Below are positions 26,317 to 34,942 of a stretch of 64,000 bases of DNA, piece after piece; the first letter of the stretch is position 1, and every line of letters begins with the position of its first letter. The translations under genes and the position numbers were made by a program. The DNA comes from Streptomyces sp. NBC_01232. GTDB lineage: Bacteria; Actinomycetota; Actinomycetes; Streptomycetales; Streptomycetaceae. Under the pieces are notes generated by a model. The model made no database searches, was not told where the DNA came from, and saw only the letters and a program-made list of their open reading frames with translations. The stretch lies in the NCBI RefSeq assembly GCF_035989885.1, contig NZ_CP108518.1:5695001-5759000 (forward strand), given 5' to 3'.

Positions 26317-28650
26317 TCAGCCCACCACCTTCAGCAGCAGCACCGACCGCGCCGGGACCACGAGGGGTTGTCCGCCCCGGTGACGGGTGCGGGGAGGGTC
26401 GGACTGCTCCTCCACGGAGGTGTCCAGGACGACCTCGTACACCTCCGCCCACGGCGCCCCCGGCAGGACCCACTCCAGCGGCCGGTCCCCGGTGTGCAGC
26501 AGCGCGAGGAAGCTGTCGTCCGTCACCTGCCGGCCCCGCTCGTCCCGGCCCGGGATGTCGCGGCCCGACAGGTACATCCCCAGAGCGGCGGACGGCGCGT
26601 ACCAGTCCCGCTCCGTCATCTCCGCGCCCGCCGGGGTGAACCAGGCCAGGTCCCGCAGCCCGTCCGCGCCCTGCGAGCGCCCGGAGAAGAACGCCCGCCG
26701 CCGCAGCACCGGATGGGCGTGGCGCAGCGCGATCAGCCGGGAGGCCAGGGCGAGGAGCGACCGCCAGGCCGGATCCTCCAGGAGCGACCAGTCCACCCAG
26801 CCCGTCTCGTTGTCCTGGCAGTACGCGTTGTTGTTGCCGTCCTGCGTCCGCCCGAACTCGTCCCCGGCCACCAGCATCGGCACGCCCGTCGACAGCAGCA
26901 GAGTGGTGAGCAGGTTGCGCAGCTGGCGGCGCCGGAGCACGCCGATCCGCGGATCGTCGCTCTCGCCCTCTGCCCCGCAGTTCCACGACCGGTTGTCATT
27001 GGTCCCGTCCCGGTTCGCCTCCCCGTTCCCCTCGTTGTGCTTGCGCTCGTAGGTGACCAGGTCGCGCAGGGTGAAACCGTCGTGCGCGGTCACGAAGTTC
27101 ACCGAGGCGTACGGCCGCCGCCCGCCCCACGCGTACAGGTCGCTGGAGCCCGACAGCCGGTACCCGAGATCCCGTACGTCGGGCAGCGCGCCCCGCCAGA
27201 AGTCCCGTACGGCGTCCCGGTAGCGGTCGTTCCACTCCGTCCACAGCGGCGGGAACGCACCCACCTGGTAGCCGCCCGAGCCCACGTCCCACGGCTCGGC
27301 GATGAGTTTGACCCGCCGCAGCACCGGGTCCTGGGCGATCACCGCGAGGAACGGCGACAGCATGTCCACGTCGTGCATCGACCGGGCCAGCGCCGCCGCC
27401 AGGTCGAAGCGGAAGCCGTCCACGCCCATCTCCGTGACCCAGTAGCGCAGCGAGTCGGTGATCATCCGCAGGACGTGCGGGCGCCCCGCGTGCAGGGTGT
27501 TCCCGCAGCCCGTGTAGTCGGAGTACCGCCGCTGGTCGGACTGGAGCCGGTAGTAGCCCCGGTTGTCGATCCCGCGCAGCGACAGCGTGGGACCCAGCTC
27601 GCCCGCCTCGGCCGTGTGGTTGTAGACCACGTCGAGGATGACCTCGATCCCGGCCGCGTGCAGGGCCCGGACCATCCGCTTGAACTCCCCGACCTGCTGC
27701 CCCGCCGTACCGCTCGAGGAGTAGCCCGCGTGCGGGGCGAAGTAGCCGACCGAGTTGTAGCCCCAGTAGTTGCGCAGGCCCCGGCGCAGCAGGTGGTCCT
27801 CGTGCGCGAACTGGTGCACCGGAAGCAGCTCGACCGCGGTCACGCCCAGGCTCGTCAGGTGCTCGATCGCCGCCGGGTGGGCGAGGCCCGCGTAGGTGCC
27901 GCGCAACTCCTCGGGAATACCCGGATGGCGCATGGTGAAGCCGCGCACGTGCAGCTCGTAGATCACGGAATCGGCCCACGGGGTCTTCGGCCGGACGTCG
28001 TCCGCCCAGTCGTCGTCATCGTGGACGACCACGCCCTTCGGGACGAAGGGAGCGGAGTCCCGGTCGTCGCGCACGGTGTCCGCGATGTACTGCTGCGGCC
28101 AGTCCCGGACGTGCGCGTACACCTCCGGCGGCAGCGTGAAGTCCCCGTCCACGGCCCGCGCGTACGGGTCCAGGAGCAGCTTCGCCGGGTTGTACCGGGC
28201 GCCCGTCCAGGGGTCCCATCGGCCGTGCACCCTGAATCCGTACCGTTGCCCCGGGCGTACGCCCGGCACGAAACCGTGCCAGATCTCGTGGGTGTGCTCC
28301 GTCAGGGCGCAGCGGGTCTCGGCGCCGGCCTCGTCGAACAGACAGACCTCCACCGCCTCCGCGCCCTGCGCCCACAGGGCGAAATTGGTGCCCGCGGTCC
28401 CGTCCGGACCGTGATGGAACCGGGCCCCCAGCGGATGCGAGGACCCCGGCCACACCGGTGCCCCCGGGCGCGATTGCACCCGTACCACCTGGCCCCTGAC
28501 CTGGCCGTTCGTTCGTTCCTCGGGCCGCTCCTTCGGCCTCTCCTGCGGTCGGCCGTCGATCTGCGGTACGGGCGCGGCATGGCCGCTCCGCACCGCTTCG
28601 ACGGCATTGCTGACGGCTTCCACCGCCTCCTGCTCGGCTGCGCTCGACAC
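26317..28650 (-). CDS. glgX: Glycogen debranching enzyme GlgX
   Basis: A GH13 isoamylase-type enzyme that cleaves alpha-1,6 branches left by glycogen phosphorylase. The 777-residue chain has a CBM48 domain (PLGARF...FALWAQGAE) and a (beta/alpha)8 barrel with nucleophile Asp in DGFRFDLA, acid Glu in AEPWD and stabilising Asp in TAHDGF. The GlgX-specific KHNEGNGE region follows. A GTG at 28650 with GGAGG six bases upstream is preferred to the GTG at 28743. About 60 residues of low-complexity sequence (including RPQERPKERPEER) precede CBM48 and look non-catalytic. It belongs with glgP and glgE functionally, although the exopolysaccharide genes intervene. Confidence 0.94.
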   Translation of the reverse strand: MSSAAEQEAVEAVSNAVEAVRSGHAAPVPQIDGRPQERPKERPEERTNGQVRGQVVRVQSRPGAPVWPGSSHPLGARFHHGPDGTAGTNFALWAQGAEAVEVCLFDEAGAETRCALTEHTHEIWHGFVPGVRPGQRYGFRVHGRWDPWTGARYNPAKLLLDPYARAVDGDFTLPPEVYAHVRDWPQQYIADTVRDDRDSAPFVPKGVVVHDDDDWADDVRPKTPWADSVIYELHVRGFTMRHPGIPEELRGTYAGLAHPAAIEHLTSLGVTAVELLPVHQFAHEDHLLRRGLRNYWGYNSVGYFAPHAGYSSSGTAGQQVGEFKRMVRALHAAGIEVILDVVYNHTAEAGELGPTLSLRGIDNRGYYRLQSDQRRYSDYTGCGNTLHAGRPHVLRMITDSLRYWVTEMGVDGFRFDLAAALARSMHDVDMLSPFLAVIAQDPVLRRVKLIAEPWDVGSGGYQVGAFPPLWTEWNDRYRDAVRDFWRGALPDVRDLGYRLSGSSDLYAWGGRRPYASVNFVTAHDGFTLRDLVTYERKHNEGNGEANRDGTNDNRSWNCGAEGESDDPRIGVLRRRQLRNLLTTLLLSTGVPMLVAGDEFGRTQDGNNNAYCQDNETGWVDWSLLEDPAWRSLLALASRLIALRHAHPVLRRRAFFSGRSQGADGLRDLAWFTPAGAEMTERDWYAPSAALGMYLSGRDIPGRDERGRQVTDDSFLALLHTGDRPLEWVLPGAPWAEVYEVVLDTSVEEQSDPPRTRHRGGQPLVVPARSVLLLKVVG

Positions 28651-28823
28651 TGCCCGCCTCCACGGCTCCTGGGTACCGGCGGGGGTAGGGGAGAGTGCGG
28701 CCCCGGCGTCCCGGCCTGGGCCCGCCCCCGTCTGGTCCTTCACACTGTTCTGCCCGGACAGTTCTGCCCGGAACGTGGCCCGCGCTCACGTTTCCCCGGC
28801 AGCGCCCGGTCGTTGGAGGGATC

Positions 28824-30053
28824 GTGACACTTCTGACGAGGCGGGCAGGGGCGGGCTTGGCCGCCGTGGCGGCATGGGCGGGCCTGCTGGGCGGCCTGGC
28901 CGGATGCACCCAGGACGGCAGGGCCCCGGTCGAGATCCAGCTGCCCGGCAAACCCCGCTCGCCGGACGAGGCCATCCGGATCACCCCCGACGACAACGCG
29001 AAGGGGGTGCACGCCGACGGGCGGCTGTCGGTCACCGTGCCCGAGGGCCGCCTGGAGCGGGTCGTCGTCACCAAGGTGGAGGACGCGCAGCAGGAACAGG
29101 TCCCCGGCGCCATCGCCGCCGACGGGCTCAGCTGGAGCCCCGAGCCCGCGTCCGCCCGGCTCGCGCTCGCGGCCAAGTACACCGTGGACGCCGTCGCCCT
29201 GGACGGGCACGACCGCCGCCAGGCCCGCCACACCACCTTCACCACCTACGTTCCCGAGGAGCGGTTCATCGGCTACTTCAAGCCCGAGAACCGTTCGACC
29301 GTCGGCACCGGCATGATCGTCTCCTTCAGGTTCAGCCGGGCCATCGAGCGCCGCGCCGAAGTGGAGCGGGCCATTTCCGTCACCTCGGACCCGGGCGTCC
29401 AGGTCGTCGGCCACTGGTTCGGCCGGGAGCGGCTCGACTTCCGGCCCAAGGAGTACTGGAAGTCCGGCACCAAGGTCACCGTGAAGATGGACCTGCGCGA
29501 CATCGAGGGCGCCCCGGGCTCGTACGGCATCCAGGACAAGACCGTCACCTTCACCGTGGGCCGCTCCCAGATCTCCACCGTGGACGCGGCCGCGCACACC
29601 ATGGAGGTCCGCCGGGACGGGCAGCTGGTGTCGACCGTCCCGATCAGCGCCGGGGCGCCCAAGACCACCACCTACAACGGCAAGATGGTGGTGATGGAGA
29701 TGTTCGACGTCACCCGGATGAACGGCCAGACGGTCGGCTTCGGCGGCGAGTACGACATCCCCGACGTCCCGCACGCCATGCGGCTCACCTCCTCCGGGAC
29801 CTTCCTGCACGGGAACTACTGGTCCAGCCCCGACAGCTTCGGCACCACCAACCTGAGCCACGGATGCGTGGGCCTGCGCGACGACAAGGGCGGCGGCTCC
29901 GACACCCCGGCCGGCTGGTTCTTCGACCGGACCCTGGTCGGGGACGTGGTGGAGGTCGTGAACTCGCAGGACAAGACGGTCGCCCCCGACAACGGCCTGG
30001 GCGGCTGGAACATGTCCTGGGCGGACTGGGTCGCCGGCTCCTCCATCGCCTGA
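28824..30053 (+). CDS. L,D-transpeptidase lipoprotein (Ig-like domains plus YkuD)
   Basis: A 409-residue lipoprotein (lipobox LGGLAGC, Cys28) that would form 3-3 meso-DAP crosslinks in peptidoglycan on the outer face of the membrane. Two Ldt Ig-like domains (about 55-255, with YFKPENRSTVGTG) precede the YkuD catalytic domain. The active-site motif SHGCVGLRD gives Cys348, and HGNYW holds the partner histidine. The C-terminal NGLGGWNMSWADW helix is typical of the LdtMt2 type. GGAGGG lies 3 bases before the GTG at 28824. It is closely similar to the gene at 32074 and divergent from glgX. Confidence 0.93.
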   Translation: MTLLTRRAGAGLAAVAAWAGLLGGLAGCTQDGRAPVEIQLPGKPRSPDEAIRITPDDNAKGVHADGRLSVTVPEGRLERVVVTKVEDAQQEQVPGAIAADGLSWSPEPASARLALAAKYTVDAVALDGHDRRQARHTTFTTYVPEERFIGYFKPENRSTVGTGMIVSFRFSRAIERRAEVERAISVTSDPGVQVVGHWFGRERLDFRPKEYWKSGTKVTVKMDLRDIEGAPGSYGIQDKTVTFTVGRSQISTVDAAAHTMEVRRDGQLVSTVPISAGAPKTTTYNGKMVVMEMFDVTRMNGQTVGFGGEYDIPDVPHAMRLTSSGTFLHGNYWSSPDSFGTTNLSHGCVGLRDDKGGGSDTPAGWFFDRTLVGDVVEVVNSQDKTVAPDNGLGGWNMSWADWVAGSSIA

Positions 30054-30213
30054 GCGCGGGCCGCCCCGGCCCCCCCGCCCCCGTCCGCCGGGGCCGGACG
30101 GGTGATTCGTGTGATCGGAATGCCGTAGCGCCCGTGTGTCCCTGCGTACGTGTGCACGAGGGTCCCCCCAGCCTGTCAGGGCGAAGCAGCCCCGGGGCGA
30201 CGGACGGAGTGGC

Positions 30214-31128
30214 ATGGCAGCCGGCACAGCAAGGGTGTGGCCGCTCGGCCTCGCCGCCGCGGTGGTACTCGCCGCGGCGGCACCGGCCCGTTCGGCCGAC
30301 CGGGACGGGCCCGCCCCCGCGGCGCAGCCCGTCACGTCGGCCGTGGCCCCGGCGGGCAGCGCCCGCGTGGTCCTGCTGAACAGGGATCAGGACACCGGCG
30401 CGCCCCTGCCCGGCGCGAGGTTCGAGCTCTGGCGGGAGACCAACGACCGGCCGGGCCTCCAGAGCGCGGGTCCGGCGGCCGACGAGAAGCACGAGGGGGC
30501 ATGCGTCACCGACGCCAGGGGCAGCTGCACGGTGGAGCTCGCGGTCAACGAGACCTACTACTGGCTGGAGGCGGGCGTCCCCGCCGGGTACGAGCGGCCC
30601 GCGGAACCCGTCACCGGCTTCGACCTGCAAGCGGGCACGCCCGAGGAGGGCCTCGTCCTCAACGTCGCGAACCGGCTGGAGGACGCGCCGTACGGCGGCC
30701 TGATCCGGGTCCGCACGAAGGACGCGAAGACCGAGTGGCCGCTGCACGGCGCGGTGGTCGAGCTCTGGAAGGAGACCAACCGCACCATGGGCCTCCAGAC
30801 CGCCGGCATCGGCGCCGACCACAGGGCCAGGACCGGCTGCGCCACCGACGCCGACGGCATCTGCGACTTCGACCGGCTCGCCGACGGCTGGTACTACGTG
30901 GCCGAGAAGGACGTACCCGAGGGCTACGTCATGCCGAAGACCCCGGTGACCGCCCCGCAGTGGCTGGACGGCGAGACACCCGACCAGCGGCTCGTGGTCA
31001 CCCTCCACAACAAGCGCGACGACCACGGCCGGGTCCCCGCCGCGGACGACGAGCAGGACGGGAGCGAGGAGGAGGCGGCGGCCGGCCGCCGGGCCGTGGC
31101 GCCGTCCCCCCGTACCCCGGTGAAGTGA
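30214..31128 (+). CDS. Secreted protein with two SpaA/CnaB-like prealbumin domains
   Basis: A 304-residue exported protein: signal peptide to about residue 28 (VLAAAAPARSAD), then two similar beta-sandwich repeats (about 46-140 and 150-260). Each carries GARFELWRETN- or GAVVELWKETN-type and GLQ(S/T)AG segments and a late WYYVAE/YYWLEA strand, as in SpaA-type folds. The isopeptide-forming lysine of classical CnaB domains is not clearly in place. The C-terminal tail is acidic then Pro-rich, with no LPxTG or LAxTG sorting signal. It lies between two L,D-transpeptidase genes, which suggests a wall-associated adhesin or scaffold (inference). Confidence 0.8.
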   Translation: MAAGTARVWPLGLAAAVVLAAAAPARSADRDGPAPAAQPVTSAVAPAGSARVVLLNRDQDTGAPLPGARFELWRETNDRPGLQSAGPAADEKHEGACVTDARGSCTVELAVNETYYWLEAGVPAGYERPAEPVTGFDLQAGTPEEGLVLNVANRLEDAPYGGLIRVRTKDAKTEWPLHGAVVELWKETNRTMGLQTAGIGADHRARTGCATDADGICDFDRLADGWYYVAEKDVPEGYVMPKTPVTAPQWLDGETPDQRLVVTLHNKRDDHGRVPAADDEQDGSEEEAAAGRRAVAPSPRTPVK

Positions 31129-31225
31129 CCTCCTCACTCCGTCGGTGCATCAGCGCGAGCCGTACCCCCGCTCCACGGGATTAGCTGGGCTGCGAGCGTC
31201 CGACCCACAGCCCGAGGAGGCCCGG

Positions 31226-31933
31226 ATGGCTGCACGCAAGGGGAGAGGCCCGCTGGCGGGTGCGGTGGCGCTCGGCGCCCTGCTCGCACTGGCGGGCCCG
31301 CACCCGGCCCGGGCCGCGGCGGCCCCGGCGGAACCGGAGAGCGCGTGCGTGGCCGGTACCGGCCCCTACCAGTGGGAGCTGGAGCAGCACCTGGGCCGGC
31401 CCGTCGACGGGGTGCAGTCGTCCGCGGACTGCTACGCGGTCCGCGCCTTCCAGCGGGCCAACGGAGTCACCCCGGCGGACGGCTATCCGGGCGTGGCCAC
31501 CTTCCGCACGATGCTCGTCGTCGCCGCACGCCCGGACCCCAATGCCGCGGGCGACTGCCCCGTCCGCTCCCACCGCGTGACCTGCGTGGACATGGACCGC
31601 CAGTTGCTGTGGGTGCAGAGCGGCAGCCGCGTCGTCCTCGGGCCCGTCCCCATCCGTACCGGCCGCGACTTCCAGGAGACCCGGCCCGGCTGGCACGAGG
31701 TGTACTGGCGCAGCAAGGACCACGTCTCCTCCCTGTACGGCTCGCCCATGCCGCACGCCCAGTTCTTCGACGGGGGCCAGGCCCTCCACGGTTCACCCGG
31801 CTACCTGTACGGACACGGCGGTTCCGCCGGCTGTGTCAACCTCACGGAACCGGACGCGGAACGCCTGTGGAACCTGCTCACCGAGGGCGACGCGGTCTAC
31901 GTCTGGGGCACCAAGCCCGGCACCGAGGACTGA
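31226..31933 (+). CDS. Secreted L,D-transpeptidase-fold protein with peptidoglycan-binding-like domain
   Basis: A 235-residue exported protein: signal peptide (to about 30), a PG_binding_1-like domain (about 45-95, LEQHLGRPVDG...VRAFQRANGV) and a YkuD domain (about 110-235). The catalytic block is LHGSP...GSAGCVNL with Cys203; the usual HGC is AGC, a known variant in this subgroup. The ATG at 31226 follows GAGGAGG. It differs from the two larger lipoprotein L,D-transpeptidases on either side by lacking Ig domains and a lipobox, so it may be released or wall-bound. Confidence 0.88.
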   Translation: MAARKGRGPLAGAVALGALLALAGPHPARAAAAPAEPESACVAGTGPYQWELEQHLGRPVDGVQSSADCYAVRAFQRANGVTPADGYPGVATFRTMLVVAARPDPNAAGDCPVRSHRVTCVDMDRQLLWVQSGSRVVLGPVPIRTGRDFQETRPGWHEVYWRSKDHVSSLYGSPMPHAQFFDGGQALHGSPGYLYGHGGSAGCVNLTEPDAERLWNLLTEGDAVYVWGTKPGTED

Positions 31934-32073
31934 GGGCCGATTCCGGTCCCGGCTGCACCCCGGCAGTTGGGACGGAACGGTGACAAGACCGTGGCTCATC
32001 GTGATCCCTCCCTGTGATTACCTGTCAACAAGCGCGCGACAGTCCGCGCGCGGGGGACATGGGGAGAACACGA

Positions 32074-33300
32074 GTGAACCTGCAGCCGATACGCGGCCGC
32101 GCCCGCACCGGCCTGCCGGCCCTTCTGCTGGGGGCGGCCCTGCTGTTCACCACCGCCTGCAGTGGCGGTGGCGGGGGTAACGGCAGCGGCAGCGGCGGCG
32201 ACAACGGCGGGGGTGGCGGCAAGACCGGTACCGAGGCTTCCAAGGCGGTCGTCGCCGTCAAGCCCGACGACGGGGCCAAGGAGGTCGCCACCAGCGGCGT
32301 CCTGAAGATAACGAGCACGGGCGGCAAGCTCACCACGGTGACGGTCGCCGACACCAAGGGCAACGCGGTCGAGGGCAAGCTCGCCGACGACGGCGCGAGC
32401 TGGGAGCCGGCCCGCCACCTGGCCTCCGCCACCGAGTACAAGGTGCACGCGGTCGCCAAGGACGAGGCCGGCCGGGAGTCCGCCAAGGACACCAGCTTCA
32501 CCACCCTGACCCCGACCAACACCTTCGTGGGCCACTACACGCCCGAGGACGGCACGACCGTCGGCGTGGGCATGCCCGTCTCGATCAGGTTCACCCGGGG
32601 CATCACCAACCCCGAGGCCGTCGAGAAGGCCATCACGGTGACGGCCGAGCCGGCCGTCCCGGTCGAGGGCCACTGGTTCGGCAACGACCGCATCGACTTC
32701 CGCCCCGAGAACTACTGGGCCGCGAACACCAAGGTCACCGTGAAGCTGGCCCTCGACGGAGTCGAAGGCCGCCCCGGGGTCTACGGCAAGCAGACCCGTA
32801 CGGTCACCTTCACCGTCGGCCGCTCGCAGGTCTCCACCGTCGACGCGAGCAGCAAGCAGATGGAGGTCGTCCGTGACGGCCAGGTGCTCAAGAACGTCCC
32901 GATCACCGCGGGCGCCCCGTCGACGACCACCTACAACGGGCAGATGGTCATCAGCGAGAAGTACAAGGTGACCCGGATGAACGGCGCGACCGTCGGCTTC
33001 GGCGGCGAGTACGACATCCCCGACGTCCCGCACGCGATGCGCCTGTCGGACTCCGGCACCTTCGTCCACGGCAACTACTGGGCCTCGGCCGGTACGTTCG
33101 GTTCGTCCAACGTCAGCCACGGCTGCGTCGGCCTGCGCGACTCCCGCGGCGGCGGCGACGGCAACCAGCCCGCGGCCTGGTTCTTCAACGAGTCGCTGAT
33201 CGGTGACGTGGTCATCGTGAAGAACTCGAAGGACAAGCAGATCGCCCCCGACAACGGCCTCAACGGCTGGAACATGCCGTGGGCGGAGTGGATCAAGTAG
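32074..33300 (+). CDS. L,D-transpeptidase lipoprotein, paralogue of the gene at 28824
   Basis: A 408-residue lipoprotein (lipobox FTTAC, Cys29) followed by a Gly/Ser/Asn-rich linker (about 30-52), two Ig-like domains and a YkuD catalytic domain with SHGCVGLRD (Cys351). It aligns with the protein at 28824 almost end to end by eye, including ARFTRGITNP/FRFSRAIERR and NGLNGWNMPWAEW. The GTG at 32074 has GGGGAG seven bases upstream. It ends in a strong hairpin. The two are likely the result of a local duplication and may differ in timing of expression. Confidence 0.93.
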   Translation: MNLQPIRGRARTGLPALLLGAALLFTTACSGGGGGNGSGSGGDNGGGGGKTGTEASKAVVAVKPDDGAKEVATSGVLKITSTGGKLTTVTVADTKGNAVEGKLADDGASWEPARHLASATEYKVHAVAKDEAGRESAKDTSFTTLTPTNTFVGHYTPEDGTTVGVGMPVSIRFTRGITNPEAVEKAITVTAEPAVPVEGHWFGNDRIDFRPENYWAANTKVTVKLALDGVEGRPGVYGKQTRTVTFTVGRSQVSTVDASSKQMEVVRDGQVLKNVPITAGAPSTTTYNGQMVISEKYKVTRMNGATVGFGGEYDIPDVPHAMRLSDSGTFVHGNYWASAGTFGSSNVSHGCVGLRDSRGGGDGNQPAAWFFNESLIGDVVIVKNSKDKQIAPDNGLNGWNMPWAEWIK

Positions 33301-33340
33301 TCGCTTCACGGGCGTCCCGTACGCCCCATAGGTAGTCCCG

Positions 33341-33375
33341 GTGGCCCGGTGCTGTGACCCACAGCACCGGGCCAC
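33341..33375 (+). terminator. Terminator hairpin after L,D-transpeptidase gene
   Basis: A perfect 15-bp stem GTGGCCCGGTGCTGT / ACAGCACCGGGCCAC with the 5-base loop GACCC lies 40 bases after the stop. Confidence 0.7.
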
Positions 33376-33405
33376 TTCACGTTAACCGGCGCTAACCTGG
33401 CCCGT

Positions 33406-34173
33406 ATGACCCTCTCTCTCGAAGTCTCCGAAGGCGTCGGCACCATCCGCCTGGACCGGCCGCCCATGAACGCCCTGGACATCGCCACCCAGGACCGGCT
33501 GCGCGAGCTCGCGGTGGAGGCGACCGACCGGGCCGACGTCCGCGCGGTCATCATCTACGGCGGCGAGAAGGTGTTCGCGGCGGGCGCGGACATCAAGGAG
33601 ATGCAGACGATGGACCACGCGGCGATGGTCGCCCGGTCCCGCGCGCTCCAGGACGCCTTCACCGCCGTCGCCCGCATCCCCAAGCCCGTCGTCGCGGCCA
33701 TCACCGGCTACGCGCTGGGCGGCGGTTGCGAACTCGCGCTGTGCGCCGACTACCGGATCGCCGCCGACAACGCGAAGCTCGGCCAGCCCGAGATCCTGCT
33801 GGGCCTGATCCCGGGCGCCGGCGGCACCCAGCGGCTGTCCCGGCTGATCGGACCGTCCAAGGCCAAGGACCTGATCTTCACCGGCCGCATGGTCAAGGCC
33901 GACGAGGCGCTGACCCTCGGCCTGGTCGACCGGGTGGTGCCCGCCGCCGAGGTGTACGAGCAGGCGCACGCCTGGGCCGCCAAGCTCGCGCAGGGTCCGG
34001 CGATCGCGCTGCGCGCCGCCAAGGAGTGCGTGGACGCGGGCCTGGAGGCCGACATCGACACCGGACTCACCATCGAACGCAACTGGTTCGCGGGCCTGTT
34101 CGCCACCGAGGACCGCGAGCGCGGCATGCGCAGTTTCGTCGAAGAGGGCCCGGGCAAGGCGAAGTTCGTCTGA
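33406..34173 (+). CDS. Enoyl-CoA hydratase/isomerase
   Basis: A 255-residue crotonase-fold enzyme. Both catalytic glutamates of true hydratases are present: Glu109 in GGGCELAL and Glu129 in QPEILLG, 20 residues apart, followed by IPGAGGTQRL. It should hydrate 2-enoyl-CoA in fatty acid or amino acid catabolism in the cytoplasm; the chain-length range is not visible. The oxyanion-hole segment FAAGADIKEM is intact. It stands alone between a terminator hairpin and a non-coding gap, so it is likely monocistronic. Confidence 0.93.
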   Translation: MTLSLEVSEGVGTIRLDRPPMNALDIATQDRLRELAVEATDRADVRAVIIYGGEKVFAAGADIKEMQTMDHAAMVARSRALQDAFTAVARIPKPVVAAITGYALGGGCELALCADYRIAADNAKLGQPEILLGLIPGAGGTQRLSRLIGPSKAKDLIFTGRMVKADEALTLGLVDRVVPAAEVYEQAHAWAAKLAQGPAIALRAAKECVDAGLEADIDTGLTIERNWFAGLFATEDRERGMRSFVEEGPGKAKFV

Positions 34174-34344
34174 GCCGGGTGACCCGGCCGAGGACCCCGG
34201 TCCTCCCTCCGGGTGGATTAGCCAGGCCTTAAGGCAACCTTAAGGAGAATCGGTGATCCACTCGCTGTGATCAATTCCGTGCGGCGCGTCACCGCAGGTC
34301 AAGGCGGGCGCCTGGGCCCTCCGATTGCCTCCTGCATATGACAG

Positions 34345-34382
34345 AACACCCCCTTGGATTCGTTGAATCCGGGGGGTGTTTT
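34345..34382 (+). terminator. Intrinsic terminator 48 bases before the ATPase gene
   Basis: Stem AACACCCCC / GGGGGTGTT extended by GGATT/AATCC with a single bulge and loop CGTTG, ending in TTTT. Because the stop of the previous gene is 170 bases away and the next start is only 48 bases on, it may end a small RNA or act as an attenuator. Confidence 0.7.
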
Positions 34383-34429
34383 CCTGTGGAACGGCCCGGG
34401 CGGGCGGGTCGGCCGTCCATGATGGGTGC

Positions 34430-34942
34430 ATGGCGGGCCTGGAGGGTGTGGAACAGCCGCGGCAGCGCGGCAGCGCTTCGGCGGTACGGCTCACGGCGGC
34501 CGTTGAGGATGAACAGGGCCTCAAAGCGCTGGAGTTGTACGGTAATCCGGCCGAAGGTGAAGTGACGTTGCCGTCCATGCCGGAGTCCGCGAGCACCGCG
34601 CGCCGGCTCACCCAGTGCGTGGTGATCCGCCTCTGGGGCCTCTCGCCGCAGATCGCCGAGCACGCCGTCCTGCTGGTCTCCGAACTCGTCGGCAACGCGG
34701 TCCGGCACACCGGGGCCCGCTCCTTCGGCTTACGCATGCTGCGCCGCCGCGGCTGGATCCGGGTGGAGGTGCGCGACCCCTCGCGCGGACTGCCCTGCCT
34801 GATGCCGGTCCATGAGATGGACACCACCGGCCGGGGCCTCTTCCTCGTCGACAAGCTGTCCGACCGCTGGGGTGCGGACCTGCTGCCGCGCGGGAAGATC
34901 ACCTGGTTCGAGATGCGGGTGGCCGACCGCCAGAACGCCTGA
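34430..34942 (+). CDS. Anti-sigma/SpoIIAB-like ATP-binding protein with TTA codon
   Basis: A 170-residue protein with a C-terminal HATPase_c_2 (RsbW/SpoIIAB-like) domain: ELVGNAVRHTGA (N box), DPSRGLP (G1-type segment) and GRGLFLVDKLSDRWG (G2). An unstructured N-terminal 45 residues precede it. Streptomyces has dozens of such single-domain ATPases, thought to be anti-sigma or regulatory kinases of anti-anti-sigma factors; no partner gene is adjacent. Codon 101 (34730-34732) is TTA, so bldA dependence is expected. The ATG at 34430 is preferred to the upstream in-frame start inside the terminator. Confidence 0.87.
   Translation: MAGLEGVEQPRQRGSASAVRLTAAVEDEQGLKALELYGNPAEGEVTLPSMPESASTARRLTQCVVIRLWGLSPQIAEHAVLLVSELVGNAVRHTGARSFGLRMLRRRGWIRVEVRDPSRGLPCLMPVHEMDTTGRGLFLVDKLSDRWGADLLPRGKITWFEMRVADRQNA

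Noticed and set aside
28740..30335. A 531-residue leftward frame opposite the first L,D-transpeptidase gene
   Set aside because: Low-complexity shadow; the rightward protein has a lipobox and active-site cysteine motif.
34226..34382. A possible tRNA in the gap before the ATPase gene
   Set aside because: No acceptor stem, T-loop or anticodon arm could be built; only the terminator is convincing.
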